In this document: piece by piece, positions 36,601 through 50,800 of the stretch | Position numbering within the stretch: position 1 is the stretch's first letter | Layout of the letters: the number at the start of each line of letters is the position of its first letter | NCBI RefSeq assembly: GCF_048771995.1 | Contig: NC_133026.1 | Coordinates: forward strand, 8,252,001-8,316,000 | DNA from: Taeniopygia guttata | Lineage: Eukaryota; Chordata; Aves; Passeriformes; Estrildidae | Length of the DNA stretch: 64,000 bases | Reading direction: 5' to 3' | Notes under the pieces: generated by a model | Databases searched by the model: none | What the model was told of the DNA's origin: nothing | What the model saw: the letters and a program-made list of their open reading frames with translations, nothing else | Program-made: the position numbers and the translations under genes

Positions 36601-39600
36601 AGCAACCATTTTATATAGATGCTGAAATTTTTTCTTGATATTTACTGCCGTCAATGTGCAGCTAGATATTAGTCTCATTTTACTGAGAGAGAAATGATTA
36701 CAGGTTAAACAACAAACCATGTTCAGAACAAAGCAAGGAGAATCTTTTCATTGTCTGCCATACTGCAGTAAGGGAAAATTATTGTAAATTTTCTTTTCAG
36801 ATTAGTTTACTTCTGATGAACATCAGTGGCATAGAGGACATTGGGTGGAGATGTCCTGGGGTTGTAAGTCATGACATGGGATGGAGTGGGGGAGGAGTTG
36901 GAGGGGGTCCTATTGACAGATAAGTCCCTTCTGCTGGAAGTCCTGCATGGAGAGTAGCAAAATGTGTGTTTCTTTACCACTGAGGCTGTCAGCAGCTGCA
37001 TTTCATTTGAGCATGTATGAGGTTTGCTGTTGCACTCTCAGCAATGTCAGGGCTTTAAAAGCCTCTCGTGAAGCAGCTGATAAAAAATGGAGCAAAGCCG
37101 ATCCTGCTAGCACAGCATGTGTGGTACATTCTGTGGTGTGGATCACTGTCCAAGGATGCACTAGAAATTGTCCAGTGTGACAAATGCAGTTGAATTTCTT
37201 GTGCTTTGGGCTATTCAGCAGTGGCCTCCAGGGACCAAAAATAGATGCTGCATTTGTGTCTAGGTGATGCACACATTAAAACTTCTCTAAGTCGTAGGGC
37301 TCTATAAAGTTTGCAGTTCATGAAATAATATGCTCAGGGGTGTACCAGGAACTAGTGCCCTTGTGTTGTAGTTAGTACTGTAGTAAAAACTAGTGCAATA
37401 AACAATGCTACTTCATTGTGCTTGGGGCAGGGAGATGTCCTTTAAACAGAGCAATTTTTAATCTCTCTGCTTTTTTGACAAGGTTCCACTCTTCTGAATG
37501 TCTTCTCCTCTCAGGTCATCTGAAATAAACATAGCCTTGGTATCAGTTGTTTTTACAAAAGCCAAGCCAAACTATTTTGTATCAAATACTAAACTTCAGA
37601 TTTTAGATCACATAGAGGTTTTTGTCAGAATAATTTAAGATGATGGCTGTCGCAGACTTGACCAAAAAACCTCAACTAAGTGATGTGATTCATCCTGTGT
37701 TATGTTGTGCTGTGCTGCAGCCTCAGTTTTAAGTATAACTTTTGGTTACTGTGAAAGATGCTGGAGAATTTCTGAAGAGTTGCAGTTTCCCATCAGTGTC
37801 GAAATCCATTTGGGAATCAAGCTCATGTGGATTTCATATAAACTCCTGGTCTTCCTTCTCTGTTCAGCATTTGTAAAACAAGGACTATAGCACTTTGGTT
37901 TTCCAAAGCAAATCTATTTTCTAGTTCAGTGAGACTTTGAATGTCATTACTTTTTACTTGAAAGTAGTTTGGGTTTTTTGGGTTTTTTTTGGGTTTTTTT
38001 TTTTTTACTTGGTGGTGTTGGGTTTAAATGTAGTTTATTAATTAAAAAAGAAAGGGAAGAAGAGGCCCTATTTCTTTCAAGCATTGATTAGAAAATTTCG
38101 GTTCCAGACAGCATATCATAATTCGTTCTGATCTTGCATACTGCTAGTGACTTGCTTTGCATACAAACTCTAAAAAAAAAAAGTTGGTTATAAGAAAATA
38201 AAAATAATTTCTCTCCTGTAGAACTTACTTTTTCTGCTTTATTTCTTTGAGGAAGCTAAACTTCATCTATAGGAATAATTTGAAAACAACATGAAATACA
38301 CTAATTGAGGAATGTGTGAAGCAATTGTTAGGTTGTTATACTTAGTCACCAAGTACTTAAGGCTTCTATGAGTAATTGTTTACCTATATCAAGGCTGCCT
38401 GGTGTCTGTTCCTGAACAGATAAACTAAACTGTTTGTGTGATGTATTTGTGCATAATGTGTTAGTAAGACTAAATGTGGTTTTTTATGATGGTATAGAAA
38501 GGTTGATTTTTTTTTTTTAATAAGTGGGACTAGATTTGTAGTGGGCTTCATGAAGTGTTGGGTTTGTGGCACAGACTTGGATTCAGAAATTCCTGTTGAC
38601 CTCATGGTTTTTTTCCTGCCAGATGCTGTCAGGATTTGTTACCAGAAGTTTTTGTTAAACTGATGTTAATAGTACAGTTACATTGCCAGCCTGTGCTGCA
38701 GGCACAGACATTGCTCATGAAACCTGTTATTTTGTGTTGCATAGCAAGAGATACCAAAATTCAGTTCACTGTTCAGCTGTTTTTACATTATGTACTCAGG
38801 TACTGAAAATCAAGTTTTTACAATTCCTGTGTGTTGTGCAACCTTTAACAGTGAAATATGAAGAAAAATATTTTGTAGAAATATGCTATTACATAAAGAC
38901 AATCTGGTAAAATGTTTTTAATCTGGAGTCTTGCTCTTGGAATGTTGCCAAGTTGTCATGTTTAGTGTTTTGAACGGGATAGATCAAGATGGGCTTGGTA
39001 TATTCAGTATTATTTGAAGAACAGAGAAATGGTGTTTTTTCATGTGGTAAATGACCTTTTCTCTTCTAATTTTCTGTGGGGTTTTTTTGTGGGTTTTTTT
39101 TTTTTTAATTTATTACTAGCTCCCTCACCTATCACAGAATCATATTGGTTTATTTTTACTGTGCCTGACAGCAGTGAGTTTCAGTGACTTCATGGAATGA
39201 CCTGTTGGGTAAAGAGTGCGTAGGACTTTTTTATCCATTGACCTATAGGATCATTGTGGCATTTTCATCTGTTTTTTTGATAAGGAGAAGTCTTCAGTAT
39301 CATTTCAGTGCCTAAAACTACAATAATAAGCTTTGTGTTCATGCAAGTGTAATGCTGAAGCAAACCAGAACACAGATTTTAAAGTGTTCTGGTTTATGAG
39401 ACGGCACCCGATTAGTGTTCCAGAAAGCTTTCAGGTGTAGGTCTGAGAGGACTAAAAATCCAGTTGTCAAATGTTTCCCTTACTCCAGAAGTCTTGGCCA
39501 TGGCACTGCAGTAAAATACTCATCGTAGCAACAGTTGCTATGTGTGACTACCTTTTTAGGCTGTTAGTACCATTTTAAGATGTTAAGAGCTCTGCAGTGT

Positions 39601-42600
39601 TCTGCTGATTCACCTCCTACACTTGTGAGACTTAACTGTGCAGCTTAAGACTTCCATTTTACAGAAAAAAAATTAGTGAGGATTTTATTGAAGGGGTACC
39701 CACAGAGTTAGAAAGTGCCATCAGCACAGCCAGAGAATAAACAAGGGTTGCATTTTGTGGATTTCTGGTGTGGATGATCTGTTCCCATAGAACAGGAAAA
39801 AAGATAGCAGTTTTGGCCATATATCATAGAACCAGAACATAAGCTGTATGGAGCAACTTGCATCACTGCTGGTGCAGCACCAAAGTAAATATCAATATAA
39901 TCAGAACCTTTCAGTGTGGGCCCAAATATGTTCGTGTTTACTTCACAGCTGGCCAGAGCCTAGCACGGCAGGCTGGTCTAACACATCAGCCAGAGTTAGT
40001 CCTTCTCTGCAGCATCCTGAAACTTCCCTGCCACTGTTATCATGGTGATTTTCTTAGAACTGCAGTAGGAAGAGCCAAGTGGTGGATTAATTTGGCTTTT
40101 CCCTCTAGAACTGGCCTTTTCTTCCTTATTCAGATAATGCTTTTTTTTGATGTTCAATAGGTCTGCTTTGCTTTGCTGTGGATTTATTTTGTTTTACTTA
40201 CTAGTTTTGCCTGGAAATTAGAAGGTTCTTAATGTGTTTAGAGATCACCTATCAGCATCTTCCAGGTGGTACCCAGCTGATGTACAAACATGGTCGTGGT
40301 GAGCTTTGCCATGGGCGCCTGAATTGGGAGGAGGAGCTGTGGCCAGCGCCAGCGTGTGTACAGCTGCACTGAGACTGCTGGGAGAGATACAGAACTTCTT
40401 CCTTGCCATAGACATTCTAATGCTTTAAAAGCTTATGTTAATGGATTTCTAGCATTCATTTTTTTCCTACTATCTTCCACACAGTAATACTGAGAATTAT
40501 TAAAAAAAAAAAAACAAAACAAAAAACTTGCTGTTGCTGTCAGTGTTTGTGAATTCTGCTGCTGCTGAGTGGTTTTATTTCTGTTCAAGTTAATGTTTTA
40601 CAGGCATTTAACCACCCATGAGGCAAACATTGACTTGTAAGTTTCTCAAGAAGAAGCAGCTATAAATGTTACATTGATTATTATTTATTGATATTTTATG
40701 ATGTTATTGCCTAGACAAGTCGAAGATAAATAAAAGTCTATGTGGATTCAGAAATGGAAAGAAAATGTTGCCTTATGAGGACTGTTAGGTATCACATCAC
40801 ATTGCAGGTGCAAAGCCTTAGTTAATTTCAGAGCTGCTGTCTCACAAATAAAGCACAGAATGGTGTTTGTAGGTGTGTGACTGTTGTGACCTCCTTTTCT
40901 AAAGGAAAGCTGCAACCTGCTCTGGGCTCTGACAGTCCTTAATGTCAAAATAGCATAATTTGTAATGCTCATTGTCAGTGTCAGCTGCCACAGAACAAAT
41001 AAGCATAAAAAAGAAAACCTTCTGTCCCAAAGATCTTTATATTTATTATGTGTGTTGAGATGGAGAGAGAAGAGATGAGAACAGGGAGCTGAAGGGACTA
41101 CAGACAAATGGATCAGTCATTTTTGAGGATTTTGTGTGCATGCTGCTAGAAGGCACTTGGGAAAATGTTTTTCTGGATATGATTCAGCTCTGAATTTTGG
41201 TTGAAGTTGCTCATAAATAAGGAATAAGATGTGAGAAATTTGGAGGGGTTGGAAGAGCTGGAGCATGGAGGTTCCTGATGTTTGCTCAGTGGTGAGAGTT
41301 CAGGTCCACACTTGCCAGGTTCAGAAACTTGCCAGGAACTTGGACTGTCCTTTGTTATAATTTCTTCACTAGCTGCAGTAATAGGTTAAAACATTTTTAT
41401 GGCTGTGAAACTTTGAAAATTGGGGTTGGAAAAGTAAACCATGAGTTGTATCAAAAAGTGTTTCACTGTGCTGTGGAGAGAAGAAGGGTTTGGTGTGTAA
41501 TTTTGTGTTGTCTAGATTTAAACCTGCCTGATGCGAAGGTCCATCTCTGGAAGGATTGTGTGCTAAGAGCTCACATCTTCAAGTGCTTGTGGTTTATAAT
41601 GGAACTCTGGTGCTAAAGGGGTGCCTGGCATGAAAAAATATATGTTGCAAGCAAGCATAGTTTAAAAAGAATTTACTGTCTTCCTGATGGTGCGTCACTT
41701 TGATTCTTAAGATTTTCTAAAGTCTTCCGAGTTTACATTCTTGCAGAGAACTTTCTCATACAACTTTCTGTAAACAACCTATTGTTTTACATTCCTTCAT
41801 AGAGGTGGAGAAATTTAATATACTAGTAGTTTAATTTAATATACTAGTCTCCAGTGTCGTTGGAGAGGTGGCACATTCACCCTCCAATCCACTGTCACCT
41901 TTAGAAAAGTATAAACGCTAGAGTCAGAAAATAAACTCTTTTTTTTACTTTTGCAATAACAACAGCTTGCGTCTTTCTTTTACATGCCGTATAGTAACAA
42001 TAGTGGTCATTGTCTTGAGCTGTGTTAGGCAATATGTGGACACTTTTTATTTGGATTGCTGCCAAACCAGTTACTTACCTTAAAAAATTATCTTTGGTGT
42101 TGGTTACATCATGTCAGTGGGTTACTGTAATCCAGCTGTAAGAATAATATCAGTGTAGGATATTTGTGGCCTTAAAATGTCAGTGCACTAAGGCACTGCA
42201 GCACAGTTTTGAAGGACCGCAAAGAGAGCAATGTGGCCTTTTTTTTTTCCCCCAGAGACCACAGGATTAGTTAATTTAGTGTTCAAGAGAAAGATGGGAA
42301 GTACTTGTGTATTTGTTTGCTTTTCCTCTGTGATTAAAATAGGAATGGGTTGCAATATGTAGATGTTTGAGCAGAGAAATGTAAAGCAACTGTTTTCAAT
42401 GGTTTTAGCTTATGTAAATCAGTTAAATATAAACTATTAATTAAAATATAGACATATCTATTGATAGTAAAGGGGAAAACCTCATCAAGGAGAATTATTT
42501 CTAGCTACTGTTTCAAAATAAGTGTTGCCACACTTGCATCATAATGCATACTGAGCACTCTTTCTTTCATACCTATTTATGATTGCAATTTCTGGTTTCA

Positions 42601-45600
42601 GTGTTCTTAATATAGTGATGTTGCAAGATCTGGATTTTCTCTTTCTAATATTTTTACATTATTTTAAACTTCTATCAGTCACTAACACTGATATCTTTAA
42701 GATGAAGTGAGAAGTGAATAGGTTTGTCATTGCATATGGGAAATATTCACTTAAGGATACTGGGCTGAGTTTAAAGAGCTGAAGACAGATTTGGTTTTGG
42801 AGGTTTATTAAAGAAACCAATCAAACAAAAAACCCAGTTGAATAAAACAGTTGTTTCTCGGCAGTGTAATTGGTCAAGGAGTTGAATGCAAATAGACTCA
42901 GGAGAGTGAGTGGATTTATGGCATCTCAGTGACCCCAGTTCAGTGTCAGACTGCAAGGGCTGGATTGCTTGACCTGCTGCATTTTGCAGGCCATTAAACT
43001 GCAGCAGGTTTCCCTCTGTGTTGAGCATAACTTTTGTCCACTTGTTAGATTCTTACCAAAGTTGTTAACATGTGTGAAAAGAGTGAATCCAGGTGTGCAT
43101 TCTCTGTTGGGCTCTAGTGAGAGAAGGGGAGAGTGGAGCTTTGGGTGTATATATGAAGGTATGTGCTTCCAGTTTCCATGTGACAAAACATAATGTCTGA
43201 ACAGAGCAAATGACCTTTGCATATTCTCACAGAGAAATGGAAGTTTTTATATTTTTAAGTAGCAAAATTGTCATTTGCAAACTAAGCTATGCAAGAGGAA
43301 GTGGTGGGCTAAATTAGGGTATTTGTTGAGAGAAATATGGAGCAGCAGTTGTTCTGTGGAAGGCTAGGGCATGTTTAGGTACAGAGTGTAATCTTCGGTG
43401 GCTTCTGGTGGTTTTACTGCCCCAGTTGAGATGACTGATGGTTTTCCCACCTGACTTCTCTCTTCTGTGTTGTGTTGCTGCTGCTGACCTGCCCTGTGCT
43501 GTCCTGACGTTTACTCCCATTTCCAAAGTAACTTTGCAGGCTCAGTGTTAGTGGATGAGTTTGTGGCCTCCAAGACAAGCAAAGATTTGGCAGATGGTGC
43601 TAAACCACCTCCACTGATCCTCAGTTTCATGCATTTCTGGGGAGCTGCTGTTCCTGGAATGACCTTCAGTGGCACATTTTGCCAGTGGTTTAGCTCATGC
43701 TCTGTTCCCCTCGGGTGATCCTTGTTGCAACAGTGAGAAAAGGAAAGGCAGAGCTGTGTAGTACATTCTGTGTTTTTTATTGTGGAAGCATGGAGATGTC
43801 CCTTGATAGTGGCTGACCATGAGCCAGAAGCGTGCCCAGGTGGCCAAGAAGGTTTGTGTGTGTGGCCAGCAAGGCAAAGGCTGTGATCTTCCCTTTTTTC
43901 TCAGTACTGGTGAGGCCACACCTCAAATTCAGTGTTCAGTTTTAGGCCTCTCACTACAAGAAAGGCACTGAGGTGCTGGAGTGTGTCCAGAGAAAGGCAG
44001 GGAAGTTGGTGGAGGCTCTGGAGCACAAGTCTGACAAGGAGCAGCTGAGGGAGCTGGGGGTCAACCTGGAGAAAAGGAGGCTCAGGGGGACCTTGTTTGA
44101 GAGGACCACCTAAGAGGAGACTGTAGCTAGGTGGTCTTTCTCTTCCTCCAGGTAACAAGGGACAGGGTGAGAGGAAATGGCCTCAATTATGCTAAGGGAG
44201 GTTTAGATTACATATTTGAAAGGATTATAAAGCTTTGGAATAGGCTTCCTAGGGAAGTGAAGTCATCATCCCTGGAAGGTTCAAAAACCATGTGGCTATG
44301 GCACTGAGGAGATGATTTAATGGTGAGCATGGTGGTGGAGCTGATTGATGGTTGAACTTGGCAATCTTACAGGTCTTTTCCAACCTTAATGATTCTGTAG
44401 TTCTGTGCTGGTATTCATCTGTTTTCTTCATATTAATTCAAAAGTAGAAAAAGGTATTTTTGCATCTTCTAAACAACATGCACACCCTACACCCACCCAG
44501 AAAATCCCATCTGTGTGGTTTCTTTGGCAAGCCCTCATTTTGAATCAAAGGTTTAAAGAAAATGAAAGAGTTAAGGGTTTAGGTAGATTTAGTTAGGATG
44601 ATAAAAACAATTTATTATGATTAGGTGTATACCAAGAAGAGTAGAAGTAATGGGGAATAGTTAATTATTAGCAGATAGAGTAGTTAAGGCTAAGATATAA
44701 ATCACTTACTTGTCTTACTGTGTTTGAAGAAACAGGATAAATATTTGGAGCTATTGTGAAAATGAAGAAACTGTGACTTGCACCTGGGCCCTGAAACTTG
44801 AGCTATAGCCAAGGGGTCCAGAGCCTGACAGCGAGGCATAGGTAGAAGGTCACTGTGATCTCAGAAGACCGCAGACCCATTTTGGAGCCCGCTGACTTAA
44901 TTCACTCAAGAGACTTTCTAAAAAGAACTTTGGACTCATTTTAATGCATTTTAATACAAAGTGGGTGTAGGTGGGGTTAGGTAATGCATTTGTATAGGTG
45001 TATTGGGTAATTATATGAATATGCAAGACTTTTGTGACTAAATGGGGAGCCAGAGCTCTGAATTTTGCACATCTTTGGGAGGTTAATACCAAAGTGTACC
45101 TGGTGCTGTCAATGAACACACCACTTTCTAACTAACTAGTTGGAGAGTTCTGTTCTGTGCTTCAATTTCAGTAAGAATTATTTAATGTAGTCACTTTTTT
45201 TTTTTACAGATGATGACTTTGATCAGTTTGATAAGCCTGGTGCAGAAAGGTCTTGGAGAAGAAGAGCTGGAGATGACGACTGGGACAGGTGGGTAGAATA
45301 CTTTTGTGTTCAGTTTCTGTATGCTGAATTGCATTGTTCTGTTTTCTCATTCTCATTGTACTCTTAACATTTAGATTCTAATGAAGATGTTGGTTGTTTT
45401 GCATGTGTCAGCCAATGCTAGATTGTGCCAGACATATACTTGCCTTGAGGAATATAGAGTATTGTGAAGAGATGCCATTTAAAATTGGATAAATACAAAG
45501 TATTTGTGGTGTGTAATTTTGCAATTAATGTTTTGGCTTTGCTTTTAAATATTCAGTAGACCTAAGTGGTTTAAATAGAATTTGCTAGTACTTGAATTTG

Positions 45601-47842
45601 CTCAACTTAATTTTTAATTTTTTTTTACTTGATGTTTAAATTCCTATCTTTAAAGTTCTACTTCAGTTTTAAATTGAAGAAGAGGAGGATAGCTTAGGCA
45701 TGGGCTTCTTCAACATGACTGTACTAAAGATAGAGAAGTGTGTGTGCTCTGGGTTATTTTAGGGGATAATGTGTATTCTTTTATGAGAAGGAATCAAGCT
45801 GCTAGCTAAACTGGTCTACTCTTTCTGGGAGAAAACATTTCACTTATTTCTGTTATTTTTCTATGATTTGTTTGTAGTAATAGACCTGTTCAGACTTTGC
45901 CAGGGGTTTTCACTCTAAAAGGGAGAAAAAAAATATTCCAAGTAGATTTGTCTTCTCTAATAATCATTCAAGTGATTGTAGTAAACAAATTTTACTGTAA
46001 GTGGTTTCCACTGAGCTGAGCCCTTGGAGTAAATCAACTGCTCTAAATTTATTGTCATTCCAGAGGCATGAGTTTGCTCTTCCTTGGTTTTGTGCTAGGT
46101 TGAGTGGGTAGCTTTCATTGCTGCAGCAGGCGAGTGTGTGACTGAGGAATTTGGGCAGTAGCTCTGGTACATCCAGGGTGTTCTGCTGTTTGCTCTGTCA
46201 GGCCAGTTCAGCTGTTAGAGGGTTGGATGCTGAGGTGCACCAAGGTGCTGCTCTGGTTTGAGAGTGTAATTAAAATAACTTGCTCAGGCTGGGTCTCTCC
46301 TGTGCTGCCTCCTGTCCCCAGAATTGGCTATTCAGAAACCTTAAAATCAGTGTCACAGGCAGAGTGTTTTGTATTAGAATATTTCCTGAACTTTTGGCCT
46401 TTATTGCATAAATCGATGGGCTCTTAGCTGCTGACTGGTCACATTTGGGTATAGCTGCCCTGCTCATCACTTGATGAGGTTTGAAAGAGTGGAGCAGCTG
46501 TTGCATCAGAAGTTGGAAGCTTTTACCCAGTGGTAAACTGCTTGTGCAGAGCTGGTTTTAATAGGGCTTGACAGTAACTTTAGAGTATTTTCACAAAGCA
46601 GAGTCTTTGACATATACAAGGACTTAGTTTTAGAAAACAGTTTTAATTTATGTGTTTATTATTAGCTGTATTTAGTTAAAGAGAGATGATAAAAAAATCA
46701 ATAGTGAAATTGTCAGAGAAGTGGTTTCAGGTGCAGAGCAGAAGATTCTAGAGTTTTATCTTGCTGATCATTTCAGAAGTTTTATTTTACAACTGCATCT
46801 AATAAAATACTATTTGCATGTGTTGGAATATTTTTTTTTTGCTAATATTATTCTCTTCAAATTGCAAAGCTCTCTTTGTAACTGTTGAGTTCTATGAGTG
46901 TCTTGGCAATTGCAAATGCTGTACAAATTACTGGCTATGTTGCCTAATACAATTGCTTGGGGGTTTTACCTACTGGCCTAATTCAGTATAGGAACATAGT
47001 TTCTCAAAGATGGAAAAAAGGCTAGATGAACACAGTAATCTTGGTGTTTTCATCCTTCATGTGTTGTTTTCGGCTGAATCGTTTGGGAGTGGGAGATGGA
47101 GTTCTGATAGCCACACATCCTCATCAACCATCAGCTCCTACTGTGTTACTTGACTGAGCCACATCCCCATGCCACTTAAATAATTAAAATAAATAATAAA
47201 ATTTTGAATATAGAAGTAATATATTTATTAGTAGTATATTTATTTTCTATATGTGATGAGTTTTCAGATCTCTGTTCTTTCTCAAACCCTGGAGGGTGTT
47301 AACTGAGAGCTGGAAGTCTCCAGTTTGGGAGTACAAATGTAGCATTGTTCTTGGAGAATTTTCCCCATTTTTTCAAGTTCTTTTCCTGAAACATTTGTGT
47401 CCTTGCTACTGCTCATGTTTAATGAGGCATGCTTATGAAATTGGAGACTTAAAAGGGCCGGTCTGATGTCTTTATCATGTTAATTTGTACATTTATCTCA
47501 TTAAGTAGCCCAAAGCTTGAGTTTGGAAAAAACCTGCATTTCTGGTGCTCTTCTTCAAGATGACAAGGCAGATTAAGTGGCTGATTTTTGCTGAAATTCA
47601 CTTGTTCAGGCTCTTCTTTGAGATTACTGATTTCTCTGTGCTGACTGAAAACTTTACACTTTTTATCATCTGCTTTTTTTTATTTTTTTTTCTTATTTTT
47701 TTCTTTTTTTTTTCTTATTTTTTTCTTATTTTTTTTCTTATTTTTTTTCTTATTTTTTTTCTTATTTTTTTTCTTTTTTTTTTCTTATTTTTTTTCTTAT
47801 TTTTTTCTTTTTTTTTTCTTATTATTTTCTTATTTTTTTTCT

Positions 47843-47876
<34 letters not shown>

Positions 47877-50800
47877 CTTATTTGAGTAGGCTAAATTTAT
47901 TCAGTGAGGAAAATGTTGGGTATTGGGAATTGAGGAAAGGGAGGAAAATCTGTCTCTTTCTTGTGAGAGCAGCAAACTCAAAATTAACCCACAATTTCCT
48001 AGTATTGTGGTTTTGGAAGGCTTTTCGTGTCTTGATGATAGCAAGGGTGAGATGCTTTTGGAATTAGCATAGGTGTGTACTTTTATTCCAGTTTGGCTTA
48101 TTTTATGTGGATTTGTGTGATATCAAATGGCAACCATTCATTTTTGTCTATTTCTCTCAGCTAGCCTAAGATCTGTTAGTGTCTGGAGGTTTTCTGTTTG
48201 TTTTCTTCCTGGGTATTTTGTTTGTTTGCTTTGTTCTTTAATGGTCAAATTTAGTCCTTTTGGTTCCTCTTTCTACGGACAGCTTCAGATTTGGCTACTT
48301 ATAAAGGAGTTTGAGATAGTTCCACTTTACTGTGCAGGTTTTTCGCTGTTACTTTGTTTACTCAAAAAGTTACTCATGGCCATTTTTCTTCTAATTTATC
48401 AATGAAAATACTGATTGACATTGAGTATTTTAACAGGTTTTGAAGGGCACCCCGTGAATGTTTTGCTTCTCATACAAACTTCATCTGTATCCTAGCGTTA
48501 ATTTTTTTGACTGTCAGGCAGTAGGTCAGAGTTTCTGAAAATCTAGATGATGTTTGCAGTTAATTCCAGAGATCAAATGTTATTTTTTTTTCTAAATAGT
48601 CACATCAAAGATGCTTTTTAGTAATGTGGTAAATAGGCCTAGGTATGTTTAGATAATTAATCTTTCACTTCCTTTTGCATTCCTTTCCCTAATCTGAATT
48701 TCTTGCTACCTGGACTTGGTTTTTATCTTTGAATGCTGCTGTATCATATGCTCTTGCCATCTCTTGGAATTTCTCTAGTGCAGTTTCATTAAAAGCTGTC
48801 AGTGGTGGGCCGTAGTGCTGAAAATATGTTCAAACATTTTGATGCATTTGTCAGATTACTGGCAGTTGAAAAGATTAATGATTTTTTTTTTTTTTAAGAG
48901 ACAAAATGGAAGTAGGAAATTCTTCTGCAACCATTTCTGTTACATAGAGGTTCCTGTCTCTGAAAGAAAAGGCTGAAATTCTAGTCAGTTTGGTCTTTGG
49001 AATGTGTGATACATCTTGAGCACAAAACAATTGCTATTTGTTAATGTCCAGTCATTCCTGGAACTATTTGTGATCAGTAACAGTGGATAAATTCTGTATA
49101 CTGATGATAATGTCCTATTTAGGGCTTATTTGGTGTATCGTTTGTTCTTTCCTAGCCCACAATATTTTTGCATCCCTCACTCCCCTTTCCCTCCAATGTT
49201 ATCTGTACACTAATTGTCTCTGAAAGATATTGATCCATATGCAAAACCAACTGATTTATGTTTTGGGATTGTCTTCCCACTTTCAAATATTTGCCATGTA
49301 GTCCTAAGGAACTGTTACACAAATTGCTTTTCAGTTCATATAGGCCAGTCTCACTTGGGATGATTTGATTTTTATGTGCTACCTAAGGCATGGTGGGTTT
49401 TGTGTCTTTTTGGTTTTTTAAGGTGTGGAAGTAGAAATAGTCTTCTCTTAAAGCACAACTCATATTTCAAATCACTGGCATCTCATTTTAGTATTGATAC
49501 TCGTATTCTAATACGTGATTTTGTCAGTAACAAGTTATTATTATTGAAGTGAAATCTGATCATCCATGTCACTAGATAGTTCTTTCACTAAAGGATGAAT
49601 GAAATTAAGCAGTTTTTCTGAAGTTTAGCTCATCTTGAATGTAGTTCCTTGCGCTGAATTGCATTTATGGGGTAGTTGCACTGTGATGGCAGAAGTGTTG
49701 TAAGCCAGTATTTCTGTGCTTCCTGAATTCTTGTGCACAGATATAAAACTGATGAAACATGCATTTTATTTCGTCACCCTCCAAATGTGTGTTTGACCTT
49801 ACCCTCAACTTGAGGAGGAGGGAATAAAGTATTTATGGAAGATCAAAGCCTAAGCCTGGCCTTCAGGGCAGATCCAGCCTCCCAAGCCAGCAGCTTCCCA
49901 GCCTCCCAGCTCCTTGCTGAGGTGCAGCTCAGGCCACCTGGGGATCTGTAGACTGAGTCTTGCCCACAGCACATTCCTGTCTCATGTCCTCCCTGGGGAG
50001 CTGGAAATTTGGAGTTTGGACAATGTGTCCAAGTGGCCTTGGAGTGAAGGACCTAGAATGGCTGTGTTTTGGCTGGTTGTGCCTGTGCTTGGCTAGGTTT
50101 CTCTGCTGTGTTTAGTTCAGGGGATATGGAAGGGAGAGCATACAGAAATGAAATGACTGTGCAATAGTAGACTTACTTAATATGTATGATTTGTTGTTTC
50201 ACTGAAAAGTAAAAACCTTTTATTCCCTGAATGCTTTGCTAAAATAGGCTTTGTGCTGGCTTGGCAACAGTTCTCCTTGAGAAAGTTTTTTAAGGCATAT
50301 GCTCGGTAAGGTTTTTGGTTTTGTTTTGTTAAGTTCAACTTTTTGTTACTGTTTTACAGTGAACTTGATGATGACTTGCTTGGAGAGGATTTGCTAACTG
50401 GAAAAAAGGTAAGAGATGTGCATTAAAGTGAATTGTTGCAGATATCAAAATGTGAATGTTGTTCAGCTTAGACAGTTCAGGTGTTTGGTTTGACTTCATG
50501 TATTTTACAGTCACCTCCCCAAAGCCTGACAGCCACAGGTACCTGAGGTCTGCCTTACTGCCAGAGCATTCTGCACCTAGGGTTTTGTTTGCTTTTGTGA
50601 AATACCTCCAAGTGTGGCTTTTTAAGATAAAACTTAGAGAAAAATTTGTTTTCAACCCAGTTAGGTCTCCTGAATGCTAATTAGCATGATGGAAAATGTA
50701 ATACAAGTGCTAGTTTCCTGGCTATTAAAAATCACTTGTTAAAATACCAGAAGTATTTAACAGAGAGGAAATAAAAAAGCAGTCGTTGTCTTTGAATGTT

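Larger units (their letters stand above)
33655..45209 (+). other. RBM33 intron 1
   Basis: 11.6-kb intron between exon 1 (donor GTGGGT) and exon 2 (acceptor TTTACAG). It contains CR1 fragments at 33.9, 36.3 and 43.8 kb, LTR sequence at 41.9 and 44.5 kb, and poly-T/TG-rich stretches near 37.97-38.01 and 39.08-39.11 kb. No other exon was recognised. Confidence 0.85.

Noticed and set aside
39128..39146. CR1 tail remnant (ATCACAGAATCATA)
   Set aside because: Too short to separate from chance, with no adjoining CR1 body.
47545..47889. 114-codon Phe/Leu/Ile-rich frame resembling a membrane protein
   Set aside because: It is the translation of the T-rich minisatellite and has no other coding evidence.
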